Made by a program: the position numbers and the translations under genes. The notes under the pieces are model-generated. The model was not told where the DNA came from. It made no database searches and saw nothing but the letters and a program-made list of their open reading frames with translations. A DNA stretch of 64,000 nucleotides, from contig DAJPHG010000001.1 in the NCBI GenBank assembly GCA_025992315.1, forward strand, positions 992,001-1,056,000. Reading direction: 5' to 3'. This document shows positions 8,488 to 17,642 of the stretch, piece by piece. This stretch comes from HGM10766 sp900757295. GTDB lineage: Bacteria > Bacillota_I > Bacilli_A > RF39 > UBA660. How positions within the stretch are numbered: the first letter of the stretch is position 1; each line of letters opens with the position of its first letter.

Positions 8488-9753
8488 TTATGTATATAAT
8501 AATCCTTTTTTAGATTTAACCTTAATATATATTCTTAAGTAAATTAATCTAACAATTCTATCTATTCCACATAAAAGTGAAAGTCCTAATAAGCCAAATC
8601 CAAGTTTTTTAAATAATAATGCCAATGGGATTCTAACACATATTCCTCCAATAAAAGCCATATTTCTAATTGCTTTTGTATCTTTATTTGAAGATAGATA
8701 TGCTCTATAATTGCTTGATGCTACTTCCATGACAAATTCAATACTATAAAACCATATATATGGATTACAATCTTCCCAAGAAACTGTTTTTGCTAAAAAC
8801 CACCAAGATGGATACATCATAAATATCAAAAAGACAACTGATATTAATGTACCATATATCTCAATAGAATCAACTTTATTTAATAAGCTCTTATTTTCTT
8901 TTTCTATATCATTTGAATAATCAATAAGTAATCCATTATAGTAACCAGCAATAACCTCACTTAATGTATCTGAAACAGTTATACAGGCACAGTGTATAGT
9001 ATAAATTGCTGTTCCAAAAGAACTTGCAATACTTGTATATGTGATATTTACTATTCTTTGTATAATTTTATTAAATGCAAGATCTTTACCATATTTTAAT
9101 ATTTCTTTTACATAATTCTTTCTAATTTTTCCAATTTTAAATTTAGATGCAATAAATAACAATATAGTATTAACAAGTGTTGAAATAATAGTTGCTATAT
9201 AAATTCCTATCTCATTATATCCCATCTTAACACTGACAATATCACCAAATATATTAATTATTGAAGATATAAGAACAATTATAAAAATTAAATTGGTTTT
9301 TTCTTTTACCTTTAAGTCATTTTTTACTATATATCCAACTGCTACAAGTGGAAGTTGAATTGCTTTTAATCTTAAAATAATTGTTAATATATTCCTTGCT
9401 TCATTATTTAATTGATAAACATGTGTTATATTTCTTGCAAAAAAGAAAAGCAATAATCCTGTAATCAAACTAAAAATTAATTCTAAAAACAAACCAGAAG
9501 TATTAATATCTTTATTATCATTTTTATTTCTAACCAAAACTATACTATGTGAAGAACTAATGCAAGCTTGTAATGTATTTATTGCCCAATTTAGTGTTAT
9601 AAACGATGAAAAAACAACAAGTGCTGTTTGTCCAATTGAATTTGAAATAGACTTATCAATTAATATTAAAAATGTATTAGTAAACTCAACTATGATATAC
9701 GGTAGTACAAATAATAATGACTTTATTACTCGTTTTCTCATATCTTTCTTCAT
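8488..9753 (-). CDS. MATE-like multidrug/solute exporter
   Basis: A 421-residue integral membrane protein with about 12 helices in two halves. It has the general look of the MATE/MOP flippase superfamily, with an N-terminal half ending in GFGL-like and INIFGD segments and repeated helix pairs, but no diagnostic substrate motif. The ATG at 9751-9753 is chosen because AAGGTGG lies 7 bases upstream; the in-frame GTG lies inside that site. It may export a drug, a peptide or a cell-surface intermediate. No partner genes are adjacent: upstream is the MobV remnant, downstream a terminator. Confidence 0.6.
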   Translation of the reverse strand: MKKDMRKRVIKSLLFVLPYIIVEFTNTFLILIDKSISNSIGQTALVVFSSFITLNWAINTLQACISSSHSIVLVRNKNDNKDINTSGLFLELIFSLITGLLLFFFARNITHVYQLNNEARNILTIILRLKAIQLPLVAVGYIVKNDLKVKEKTNLIFIIVLISSIINIFGDIVSVKMGYNEIGIYIATIISTLVNTILLFIASKFKIGKIRKNYVKEILKYGKDLAFNKIIQRIVNITYTSIASSFGTAIYTIHCACITVSDTLSEVIAGYYNGLLIDYSNDIEKENKSLLNKVDSIEIYGTLISVVFLIFMMYPSWWFLAKTVSWEDCNPYIWFYSIEFVMEVASSNYRAYLSSNKDTKAIRNMAFIGGICVRIPLALLFKKLGFGLLGLSLLCGIDRIVRLIYLRIYIKVKSKKGLLYT

Positions 9754-9866
9754 TAAAACCACCTTCTTGTTAGTAATTTAAAGATTGCTATATACTTATT
9801 ATATCAAAAATTTTCTTATATTCATATTTAACTACAAAAAAATTAGATATTTAAATCTAATCTTTT

Positions 9867-10748
9867 TTATCTTTCAAAATCAGCTCTATTTTTTTCTTTT
9901 TTATTAATAACACTAGTGTATTCTTTTTCGTCCATAATACCATTTATAAATAAATTATCAGCCATTTCTTTATATTTATCGTCTTTATCACCAAATATAC
10001 CATGTATTTTATCATGAATAAATTTTACTACTCTTTGAAATTTATCTTTCCAATAGTCTAATGAATCTTTTAATTCTTTTATTTTAGATTTTAAAGAAGA
10101 TATTTCATTATCTTTATTATTTAAATCATATCTTAAATCATTTATTTCTTGATTTTGGTCTTTCACTCTTTTTCTTAAATTCTCAATAGAGTTATGATTT
10201 TCTTCAAAATCTTCCTTAATCTTATCTACTGCTAAAGAATAGTTAGTTATTTCTTTAAAGTCATTAGTAGATTTACTTACTTCTTCTATATAATAAATTA
10301 TCTTATCTTTATTTTGATTAGATAAAAGTAAATTTTTATTTGATAAAGGTTGATTCTTTAAATTATTAATAGTATCTTTTATTTCTTCTGATTTTGTATT
10401 TAAATCTTTAGTTTGATTATTAAGTTTATTTATTTTTTGTCTTTGTTTATTATAATTCTTTTTTAACTCATCATAGTCAGCCATTTGACTAACTCTATAA
10501 TCAATATTTCTTCCTTTTTGTTTATCTTTTAAAACAGCATTTAAACCATATTCTTTATTAAATGATTCAATACATTTATCTCTCATTTTATCTTGTATTT
10601 TAGGTAAGTTATCTTTTGTAAATACACTACATTTACCAACTTGCTTACTCATACCTGTTTTACAATTTTCTTTAACTGCAATTCCTACTATATGAAGATG
10701 TGGAGATGATTCATCGATCTCAATTTCTTCTTTAATTATTTTTATCAT
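9867..10748 (-). pseudogene. N-terminally truncated MobV/Pre relaxase
   Basis: The 293-residue frame begins with a short lead and then DESSPHLHIVGIAV, the metal-binding HxDExxPHxH motif of MobV (Pre/Mob) relaxases, here with the first His replaced by Glu-Ile (EIDES). SKQVGKCSVFTKDNL and a long Lys/Glu/Asn coiled coil (about residues 85-240) follow, typical of the family's C-terminal half. The N-terminal region of about 120 residues that carries the first relaxase motifs is gone. A weak ribosome site (AAAGG) precedes the ATG. This is a footprint of a mobilizable plasmid or element, placed right behind a tRNA pair. Confidence 0.7.
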
Positions 10749-10783
10749 AGACACCAACCTTTCTATGATTTTTTCTGAAAATC

Positions 10784-10809
10784 AAAAAAATCAATCATTT
10801 CTGATTGAT
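10784..10809 (-). terminator. Terminator of the tRNA pair
   Basis: On the minus strand ATCAATCA-GAAA-TGATTGAT is followed by a T-run (complement of 10784-10790). It lies about 40 bases beyond tRNA-Leu. Confidence 0.65.
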
Positions 10810-10849
10810 ATCTATCTAAAAGTTCGAATAGTTCGAACAGATTCGTCAA

Positions 10850-10934
10850 TGGTGCAGGTAAAGGGACTTGAACCCCCACGGATTGCTCCACTAGATCCTA
10901 AGTCTAGCGCGTCTACCAATTTCGCCATACCTGC
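10850..10934 (-). tRNA. tRNA-Leu (UAG anticodon)
   Basis: An 85-base class II tRNA with encoded CCA. The acceptor stem GCAGGTA/TACCTGC pairs fully, the anticodon stem is CTAGA/TCTAG with loop CTTAGGA (anticodon TAG), and a variable arm and the GGTTCAAGTCC T-arm are present. It reads CUA and other CUN leucine codons. It is cotranscribed with the CAU tRNA 11 bases upstream. Confidence 0.95.
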
Positions 10935-10945
10935 AAAATTAAAAA

Positions 10946-11022
10946 TGGTGGACCTCGTAGGACTCGAACCTACGACCGCCCGGTTATGAGCCGGATGCTC
11001 TAACCAACTGAGCTAGAGGTCC
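10946..11022 (-). tRNA. tRNA with CAU anticodon, probably tRNA-Ile2
   Basis: A 77-base tRNA with encoded CCA; acceptor GGACCTC/GAGGTCC, D-arm TAGCTCAGTTGGTTAGAGCA, anticodon loop CTCATAA, T-arm GTTCGAGTC. The GGACCTC acceptor and CCGG anticodon stem resemble the lysidine-modified tRNA-Ile (CAU) of Bacillus and Mycoplasma rather than elongator or initiator tRNA-Met. If so it decodes AUA, an abundant codon in this genome. Confidence 0.9.
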
Positions 11023-11033
11023 ACGACTACTTA

Positions 11034-11062
11034 ATGATATCATATTTATTTAATTCTTGCAA
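11034..11062 (-). promoter_or_regulatory. Promoter of the tRNA operon
   Basis: TTGCAA (11057-11062) and TATCAT (11034-11039) on the minus strand have a 17-base spacer, 12 bases before the tRNA 5' end. Confidence 0.5.
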
Positions 11063-11077
11063 TATTTTTATTGTTAA

Positions 11078-11120
11078 AAATGAAAATAAGATAATCATCT
11101 TACCTTATGATTATCTTATT
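11078..11120 (-). terminator. Terminator after the 139 aa gene
   Basis: A 14-base-pair stem (11085-11098 with 11107-11120) has an 8-base loop and a T-rich tail on the minus strand. It lies 20 bases after the stop. Confidence 0.65.
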
Positions 11121-11141
11121 TTATATTTATATCAAATATTA

Positions 11142-11561
11142 TTACTTATTTTGTAATAAATTTAATAAGTCTATTTTAAACATATCTTTAGAAGCATTAG
11201 CTTTAGAAATCATGATACCTTTATAAGTGCCTAATTCTGATTTATGGCCTTCTAATAAAATATCAGATGGTGTAATTGTTTTTAACATAACAGTTTGTTC
11301 TTTTTCATAAACAGTATAAATTAATTTAACTTCTCCATGTACTTTACTAAACATAGAATCACTTTTTAATTTTAATTCATAAGTTTGAGTACCTAATTTC
11401 TTATTTTGAGAAACTAAATCACCAAGGAATTCTCCTTTTCTTAAAGCTGGATAACAAGTGAAGTTTAACTCTTTATATGCAAGCATATTATATTTTTTTA
11501 AACTTCTTTCTAACTTATTAAATTCATTTTCATTAATATAATCTAAAACATAACCTTTCAT
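11142..11561 (-). CDS. Hypothetical cytoplasmic protein, 139 aa
   Basis: I do not recognise the family. There is no signal peptide or membrane segment. The predicted structure is mixed, with several beta strands in the middle (TYELKLKS, VKLIYTVYE, TVMLKTIT). The start at 11559-11561 is supported by AGGGGG about 9 bases upstream. It stands alone, with its own terminator and 107 bases of separation from the Smr gene, so context gives no function. Confidence 0.6.
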   Translation of the reverse strand: MKGYVLDYINENEFNKLERSLKKYNMLAYKELNFTCYPALRKGEFLGDLVSQNKKLGTQTYELKLKSDSMFSKVHGEVKLIYTVYEKEQTVMLKTITPSDILLEGHKSELGTYKGIMISKANASKDMFKIDLLNLLQNK

Positions 11562-11668
11562 AATATAACCCCCTAATATCACTGTGTCTAAATTATAGCA
11601 CAAATTGTGATTTTTGTCAACTTTTGCATACCCTGAATGTTTAAGTTGTTATAATTATACATGCTTTT

Positions 11669-11947
11669 TTAACTGTTGTCAAGATTAATTTCAGCTATTG
11701 TACATCCAGGGTTACACATTTCTAAATAATAAGTCTTGATTCTTTTATCATGTTTTAGCATTTCATGAGTTGCCCTTTTTAGAATTCCTTCCCCTATTCC
11801 ATGAATAATTGCTATTTTACGATTCTGTAATTTAACATTGTCAGCAATAAATTCATTTAAAACGGCTACCATTGTAGCACTTGTTTCACCATGTAAATCA
11901 ACGCTAGGATACATAGCAGTAAATATATTTTTATTGTGCTTGTTCAT
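11669..11947 (-). CDS. Stand-alone Smr-domain protein
   Basis: The 92-residue protein is one Smr domain: SVDLHGETSATMVAVL near residue 15, IIHGIGEGILKRAT near 47, and a final beta strand. The domain is found at the C-terminus of MutS2 and as short proteins, and has nicking or RNA-cleaving activity in studied members. The DLHG motif and the HGxGxG loop are intact. The gene starts 17 bases inside the end of the upstream PfkB kinase gene, so the two are translationally coupled, although no shared function is obvious. Confidence 0.8.
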   Translation of the reverse strand: MNKHNKNIFTAMYPSVDLHGETSATMVAVLNEFIADNVKLQNRKIAIIHGIGEGILKRATHEMLKHDKRIKTYYLEMCNPGCTIAEINLDNS

Positions 11948-12836
11948 AATATTTCATTACTTCATCTAGTTTTGGATAAGAATTTTTAACTCCTACACTT
12001 TGTGTAGACAAACCTGCTGTAATATTAGCAAATTTTACTGCATCTTCAACATTTTTAGTTTTCATATATTGATAAGCAAATGCCCCATGAAATATATCTC
12101 CTGCACCTGTAGTATCTTTAACATTTACTTTTAATGCAGGCAAAATTTTAATATGGTTTTCATAAGAATATAATGCCCCTTTATCTTCTAATGTAACTAC
12201 AATTTCTTGTTTTGGAAATTTTTGCTTTAAGTTCTGATAAATATTTGCAATTACTGATGTATCATTATCTGCCATTTTTATTCCAGATACTTCTTCAGCA
12301 AATTCTTTAGAACAGATAATAAAATTTACTTTTGTACATAAATCAAGTACATTTTTATTAACTCTTCCAGCATCTAAAATACTAACTGCGTTAGGCATAT
12401 ATTTTAATGTTTTTACTGCCGTATCATATTCATGTCCGTCTAATAATATTGCATCAGGTGTAACTGTTGAATAATCATTTTTTTTGATGTTAGCTAAACC
12501 TTGTTTGTGTTGTAATATTGTTCTACTTGCATTAAGAGGATTAATAATAACATATGTTAAAGGAGTCTTATTTTCATAATCAAACTCTAAAAAATTGGTT
12601 TGAACTTTAAAATCCCCAAATTCTTTCTTTAATTTTTCACTATATGAATCATATCCTATTACTCCACATATATATGCTTCCTGATCCCAATAACCAAGTA
12701 AACAAGCACTATTGGCAGTTGATCCTCCTCCAGCTTCATACTTTTCTACTATTTCATTTCTAGTGTTTTCCTTAGGAAAATCATTCATTAATAATGTTAT
12801 ATCATAAGCTATATGTCCAATACATAAATATTTCAT
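11931..12836 (-). CDS. PfkB-family carbohydrate/nucleoside kinase
   Basis: The 301-residue protein has the ribokinase-like fold: an N-terminal GHIAYDITLLMNDFP, the GGGSTANSACLLGYW substrate-binding glycine motif near residue 37, and the PfkB signature 2 DTTGAGDIFHGAFAYQYM with the catalytic Asp near residue 250. The substrate (ribose, fructose-type sugars, adenosine or another nucleoside) is not resolvable. AGGAAG precedes the ATG. It is coupled to the Smr gene downstream. A second, clearly ribokinase-type PfkB domain occurs at 54-56 kb. Confidence 0.8.
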   Translation of the reverse strand: MKYLCIGHIAYDITLLMNDFPKENTRNEIVEKYEAGGGSTANSACLLGYWDQEAYICGVIGYDSYSEKLKKEFGDFKVQTNFLEFDYENKTPLTYVIINPLNASRTILQHKQGLANIKKNDYSTVTPDAILLDGHEYDTAVKTLKYMPNAVSILDAGRVNKNVLDLCTKVNFIICSKEFAEEVSGIKMADNDTSVIANIYQNLKQKFPKQEIVVTLEDKGALYSYENHIKILPALKVNVKDTTGAGDIFHGAFAYQYMKTKNVEDAVKFANITAGLSTQSVGVKNSYPKLDEVMKYYEQAQ

Positions 12837-12913
12837 TCTATCACTTCCTATTATTAATAATTATATATAAGTTTCTTTATTTTTGCAATAAGAAAGCATT
12901 GGGTAAACCAATG

Positions 12914-13342
12914 CTATAAAAAGTCTTTTAAATCATCTAAATTTTTTTGCTCGATATCTAAAAGCTTATTAGCCAAATCAACAATTTCTTGATCATCTTT
13001 TGGATAATTATTTAACTTTTCTGTTATTTCTATTATTCCTTTATTAGAGCCTTCAATCATCATTTTAGCTATAGCACTACTAGAAGAATCTTTCATTAAT
13101 TTCATTTTGCTCATCATATAACTAGACATCTTAGCTACGGGATTAATATCTTGTTTTTCTTTACCGTATTTTTTAAAAATTGTTAAACATTCTTCAACTA
13201 TTTTTTCATAATCAGCTAGTTGTTCTTCGATTTTTTTAGATAAATTTTCATCATCTATTGCATTAATAATATCATTAATACCAATTACTCCCATTTGAGC
13301 ATTTTGATAAATATAATTTAAAAATTCAACGTTTTCTTTCAT
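12914..13342 (-). CDS. Small helical-bundle protein (ferritin-like fold?)
   Basis: The 142-residue soluble protein is almost wholly alpha-helical, with four amphipathic helices, conserved-looking NAQMGVIGINDI at the start and SSYMMSKMKLM in the middle, and many Glu residues. It recalls short ferritin-like or DUF2383-type bundles, but no paired ExxH metal motif is evident, so metal binding is doubtful. It is divergently arranged to pilB (about 90 bases) and followed by a small hairpin near 12896-12915. Confidence 0.5.
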   Translation of the reverse strand: MKENVEFLNYIYQNAQMGVIGINDIINAIDDENLSKKIEEQLADYEKIVEECLTIFKKYGKEKQDINPVAKMSSYMMSKMKLMKDSSSSAIAKMMIEGSNKGIIEITEKLNNYPKDDQEIVDLANKLLDIEQKNLDDLKDFL

Positions 13343-13429
13343 TTTATCACCATTTTTATTATGCTAATTTTAACTTTATTTATGCGTAATTTTAGTGTAT
13401 AATTATATAAGAATAAAAGGATGGGTATC

Positions 13430-14707
13430 ATGAAGAAAGAATTTGATTACGAGAATTTACCAGTAGTAGATATTGTTAATGATATTATTGTTGATGCAAT
13501 TAAAAATAATGCTTCAGATATTCATTTTGATCCAACTGAAAAAGGTTTACGAATTAGACTACGTATAGATGGTGTTTTGATAGATTATTCATTTGCTCCT
13601 GAAGCAGTAATGAAAAATATGATAACTCGTATTAAGATATTAGCAGGAATGAATATTACAGAATCTCGCCTACCCCAAGATGGTGCAATTAAAAATACTT
13701 TAGAAGGATATGACATGGATCTTCGTGTTTCTTCATTACCTATTACTTATGGAGAAAAAATCGTAATTCGTATTTTAGATTATAGTATGTCTTTAAAGGG
13801 TTTAGAAAATTTAGATTTTACTAAAGAAAATTTTGAGCTAGTTAGTAAAATGATTGAAACTCCTAATGGCATTATTTTAGTAACTGGAGCAACTGGTAGC
13901 GGTAAATCAACAACAGTTTACTCTATTTTGCAAAAGTTAAATACTCCAGACACAAATATTATTACTGTTGAAGACCCAGTTGAAATGAAAATTGATGGAA
14001 TAAACCAAGTTCAAGTTATGTCTGAAATTGGAATGACTTTTGCTGCTGCTTTAAGAAGTATTTTAAGACAAGATCCCAATATTATAATGATTGGAGAAAT
14101 CCGTGATGATGAAACAGCAAGAATTGCCGTTAGAGCATCTATAACTGGACATTTGGTATTATCTACTATCCATACAAATACATCTTTAAATACTATTGAA
14201 AGACTATTAGATATGGAAGTTGAAAGATATTTATTAGGTGCTTCGTTAGAAGGAATTATTTCTCAAAGACTAGCAAGACGTTTGTGTCCTCATTGTAAAG
14301 TAAAAAAGAAAGCAACTGAATATGAGAAAAATGTTTTAAAGAAAGTGTTAAATTTAGATATAGATGAATTATATGCTCCAGTTGGATGTGATAAATGTAT
14401 TAATGGTTATAAAGGAAGAATAGCTATTCATGAAGTTTTAAAAATAAATCAAGAAATACGAGATGCTATTACATCTAACGTTCCTAAAAAAGAATTAAGA
14501 AAATTAGTTTATCAAAATGATAACATTACTACTCTGCTTCAAGACGGCTTAAAAAAAGTTGTGAATGGTGATACATCATTTGAGGAAATATTAAAAATAA
14601 TTGATATAAATGAAGATTATGTTGGTGAGGATGAAGATAATATTAAAGATGCTTTAATTGGTAAAATTGCACCAAAAGAAAAAGATGTTGAGGTATTAGA
14701 ATTTTAA
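13430..14707 (+). CDS. pilB: PilB/GspE-type pilus assembly ATPase
   Basis: The 425-residue secretion ATPase powers polymerisation of type IV pili or pseudopili at the inner face of the membrane. It has ASDIHFDP and LRIRLRIDG in the N-terminal domain, Walker A GATGSGKST (about 153-161), the Asp box and Walker B IIMIGEIRDDETA, the His box LVLSTIHTN and a CPHC/CDKC zinc site. The N-terminal MshEN-type domain of longer PilB proteins is missing. The start at 13430 is preferred because AAAGGA lies about 8 bases upstream and the earlier ATG at 13421 overlaps it. PilC and the peptidase are encoded convergently just beyond. Confidence 0.9.
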   Translation: MKKEFDYENLPVVDIVNDIIVDAIKNNASDIHFDPTEKGLRIRLRIDGVLIDYSFAPEAVMKNMITRIKILAGMNITESRLPQDGAIKNTLEGYDMDLRVSSLPITYGEKIVIRILDYSMSLKGLENLDFTKENFELVSKMIETPNGIILVTGATGSGKSTTVYSILQKLNTPDTNIITVEDPVEMKIDGINQVQVMSEIGMTFAAALRSILRQDPNIIMIGEIRDDETARIAVRASITGHLVLSTIHTNTSLNTIERLLDMEVERYLLGASLEGIISQRLARRLCPHCKVKKKATEYEKNVLKKVLNLDIDELYAPVGCDKCINGYKGRIAIHEVLKINQEIRDAITSNVPKKELRKLVYQNDNITTLLQDGLKKVVNGDTSFEEILKIIDINEDYVGEDEDNIKDALIGKIAPKEKDVEVLEF

Positions 14708-14714
14708 CATCTTT

Positions 14715-15476
14715 TTATATGCAAAATAATATATTTAAAAAATTGATAATATAATTTGATAGCAAAAAAGTGACTAGCAATCCACTAACTAAAAATGGTC
14801 CAAACGGCATTTCTTTGTTTCCATCTTTTTTCATCAGATATAAAGCATATGGCAAAGCAATAAATGAAGCTAATACAATGCTTACAAATGCCAAACGAAT
14901 ATTTAACGTTAAGCCTATAACAAAAGACAGCTTTATATCTCCACCACCTAAAGATTCTCTTTGAAATATTTTATCACCAAGTAATTTTATTAAATACATT
15001 ACTAGAAACATCGTTAAACCACACAATAAGGAAATCAAAGCTTGACGATAGCCGCTAAAAATTAATTTAATCAAAAATATTAAGGCACTAGAAATAATTA
15101 GTGGACTGTCTAAAATTATATAATATTTGAAATCACTTACAAAAATTATTATTAATAATGATGATAGCACTAGCATTGTTAGGGTTTGGTAAGTAAAGCC
15201 ATAAATATAATAACTCAAGCAAAACAAAAAACCACATAATATCTCAATAAGTGGATATATAATAGATATCTTTTGATTGCAACAACGGCATTTTCCTTTT
15301 TGAATAATATAAGAAAGAACTGGTATTAATTCATACCAGCTTAATTGATGATTGCAATTTTCACAATGACTTCTTGGCTTTATAATAGACTTATTTAAAG
15401 GACCTCTTAGACCTACTACTGTATAAAAAGATCCTAGTACTAATCCAGCTATAAATAAATATAAATAAATTATCAT
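14715..15476 (-). CDS. pilD: Prepilin peptidase/N-methyltransferase (A24 family)
   Basis: This 253-residue polytopic protein cleaves and may methylate type IV prepilins. Visible features are GSFYTVVGLR, the tetracysteine zinc site CENC...CRCC near residues 39-65, and the two catalytic aspartates in VSDFKYYIILD and GGGDIKL. It follows pilC by 11 bases with a GGGAAG ribosome site, so they form one operon. It is the only prepilin peptidase in the window, so it is the likely processor of the KKGFTLVEL pilins at 46-47 and 56 kb and perhaps of the Flp pilin. Confidence 0.9.
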   Translation of the reverse strand: MIIYLYLFIAGLVLGSFYTVVGLRGPLNKSIIKPRSHCENCNHQLSWYELIPVLSYIIQKGKCRCCNQKISIIYPLIEILCGFLFCLSYYIYGFTYQTLTMLVLSSLLIIIFVSDFKYYIILDSPLIISSALIFLIKLIFSGYRQALISLLCGLTMFLVMYLIKLLGDKIFQRESLGGGDIKLSFVIGLTLNIRLAFVSIVLASFIALPYALYLMKKDGNKEMPFGPFLVSGLLVTFLLSNYIINFLNILFCI

Positions 15477-15487
15477 AACATCTTCCC

Positions 15488-17215
15488 TTACATTGATATA
15501 CTTCCATACAAATCAAACATTGGTATAATTACTGCTAATATAATTGCACCTACTACTACAGCAAGACTTGTAATCATTATTGGTTCTATAAAAGCTTTTA
15601 AGTTAGCAACTATAGCACGGTGTTGTTCTTGATAATAAGTACTAACATTATCCATCATAGCAGCTAGCTCCCCTGTTGATTCACCAGTTACTATCATATA
15701 ATAAGCCACATCAGGAATTGCCCAATGATCTTTAAAAGATTCAGATATCTTTTCACCTTTTGCTATATTGGTAATAGTATTATACATTATTTCTTTATAA
15801 ACTTCGTTATTTGTTACTTTACTAAGTAATTCTATACTTTCAGTTATAAAAACATTATTTTTCAATAAAGAAGCAAATGTTTTAGTAAATATAGTCATTT
15901 CATTATAAATAATAACCTTCCCTATTACTGGTAAATGCATCAATAATATTTGAATATTTTTTCTAAAAAATTTAATATTTTTATATGCTAAGAAAATCAC
16001 TAAAAATATTACAGCAGTTATTAATAATATAAAACTAATATTGCTTTTTAAGAAATTACTAAAATCTATTATTGATTTAGTAAAACCATTTATTGTTATA
16101 TCTGCTTGTTCATATACTTTTGTAAATTGAGGAATAACGTACATTAAAATAAAAGTTATAACTCCTAAAGCAAAAACAGTAATTATAGTAGGATATGTCA
16201 TTGCACTAATCATTTGTTTTCTAGTAGTTTCTATCTCTCTATAATAGTCTGCCATATCTTTTAAAGTTTCTTCAAGTTCTCCTGTTGCTTCAGATGCTTT
16301 TAACATATTAATCAATAAAGAAGGAAAAACATTGCCTTGTTTTTCTAGAGCATCAGAAAATGAAGAACCCATTGTTAATTCATATATAATTTTTTCAAAT
16401 ACTTTTTTTCTATTACCTTTTTTACCCATTTGATTAGATAAAATTTTAACAGCATCAGTTAATGGAATGCCAGATTTAACATAAGTATATAATTGAGTTA
16501 GCCAAAATATTAAATCTTTATTTGACATCTTTTGTGCGCCGAAACTTGATTGACCATATACAAAATTAATAAAACTACTAGTTTTAATGCTATAAACGTC
16601 ATACCCTTCATTAACTAAGAAGGCATTAACATCTAATTTAGAGCTTCCAGTAAATGTCCCTTTAACTAACTTTCCAGTTGGATCAATAGCTTTATATCTA
16701 AACGCAACTGGTTTATTTGTTCTCTTTTCTTTACCACTAGCTAAATCAGTCATTAGCAATTCTTTTTCTGCTTGAAGTTTAGGATTTTGTTTTCTTAACT
16801 TATCTCTTTGCTTTTTCTTTAGCTTTTCTTCTTCTAATTGTTTTTTATATTTTTCTTGTTTTTCTTTCATAATAGCTTTTTTATCTTTAGCTTTAATTTC
16901 TAAAGTATTATTAATATTTATCATTTGTGCTATTGGTTTGTTTACTTCAATATTAGGAGTTTTATCTTTAATATTTTGACTTTTTTTCTTCTCATAATTT
17001 TCACTTATTTTTTTACTTGAATTATTTATTAGATCTTTTGGAATAGTAACTAATACATGATATACCCCTTTTATAGCATAGATACATATATCAGTTATTG
17101 TTGATACTATAAAAACGAAACTAGAAATTAAACCAATGAAAAACCATTTTATAAAGCTATAGGCTCCAATAAATGGATAAAGGATAAAAGGTTTCTTTTT
17201 GTATGTAGTATCCAT
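15488..17215 (-). CDS. pilC: PilC/GspF platform protein with unusual N-terminal extension
   Basis: The 575-residue protein carries two T2SSF domains (about 225-350 and 425-550) with three membrane helices, preceded by FRYKAIDPTGK at about residue 172, where ordinary PilC proteins begin. The first 170 residues are extra: a hydrophobic region (about 12-58, one or two helices) and then a strongly charged Lys/Glu coiled coil (about 105-150). The GEXAxMxDNVSTYYQ segment of the second domain is normal. AGGAGG precedes the ATG. The extension could contact the ATPase or another envelope partner; I know of no such fixed architecture. Confidence 0.88.
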   Translation of the reverse strand: MDTTYKKKPFILYPFIGAYSFIKWFFIGLISSFVFIVSTITDICIYAIKGVYHVLVTIPKDLINNSSKKISENYEKKKSQNIKDKTPNIEVNKPIAQMININNTLEIKAKDKKAIMKEKQEKYKKQLEEEKLKKKQRDKLRKQNPKLQAEKELLMTDLASGKEKRTNKPVAFRYKAIDPTGKLVKGTFTGSSKLDVNAFLVNEGYDVYSIKTSSFINFVYGQSSFGAQKMSNKDLIFWLTQLYTYVKSGIPLTDAVKILSNQMGKKGNRKKVFEKIIYELTMGSSFSDALEKQGNVFPSLLINMLKASEATGELEETLKDMADYYREIETTRKQMISAMTYPTIITVFALGVITFILMYVIPQFTKVYEQADITINGFTKSIIDFSNFLKSNISFILLITAVIFLVIFLAYKNIKFFRKNIQILLMHLPVIGKVIIYNEMTIFTKTFASLLKNNVFITESIELLSKVTNNEVYKEIMYNTITNIAKGEKISESFKDHWAIPDVAYYMIVTGESTGELAAMMDNVSTYYQEQHRAIVANLKAFIEPIMITSLAVVVGAIILAVIIPMFDLYGSISM

Positions 17216-17315
17216 TTATATTCCTCCTATTATTATTCTATATTTAGTATAGCATATTTTCTTTATTAATTAAACTTTTTTGATTTGTTTCATATAATTA
17301 AGTAGGTGATGGTTT

Positions 17316-17603
17316 ATGTTTGGTAATTCTCCATTAATTTCAACTGGTTTAAGAAGTACTTTAACTTTACCTAAAGTATTAAATGGAATATCTAAAACAT
17401 TAGGTATAGTTAATCAAGCAATTCCTCTATATAACCAAGCAAAGCCGATGATTCAAAAAGGAAAAACTTTATTTAAATTAGCTACTGCAATTAATAGTTC
17501 TGATCCTAAAGAAAAAGAAGTGTTAAAAAATAAGATTTCTAAAACTACTAGTGTTAAAACGGCAACTATATCTAAAATAAATAAGCCGGTATTCTTCCAA
17601 TAA
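17316..17603 (+). CDS. Small protein, possibly VrrA/YqfQ-like
   Basis: The 95-residue protein begins MFGNSPL and has a helical core with PKVLNGISKTLGIVNQAIP and YNQAKPMIQKGKTLFKL, weakly recalling the C-terminal region of the VrrA/YqfQ family of Bacilli. It has no signal peptide. The ribosome site AGGTGATG lies 6 bases upstream. It is the only gene between two minus-strand operons and ends in a bidirectional terminator. The assignment is tentative and the function of the family is itself uncertain. Confidence 0.45.
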   Translation: MFGNSPLISTGLRSTLTLPKVLNGISKTLGIVNQAIPLYNQAKPMIQKGKTLFKLATAINSSDPKEKEVLKNKISKTTSVKTATISKINKPVFFQ

Positions 17604-17642
17604 AAAAAGAAATTAAAACCGCTATGCTTTAACTTCTTTTTT
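17602..17642. terminator. Bidirectional terminator
   Basis: The stem AAGAAATTAAA (17607-17617) pairs with TTTAACTTCTT (17628-17638) with one mismatch, and T-runs flank it on both strands. It separates the convergent 95 aa gene from the Tad operon. Confidence 0.6.
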
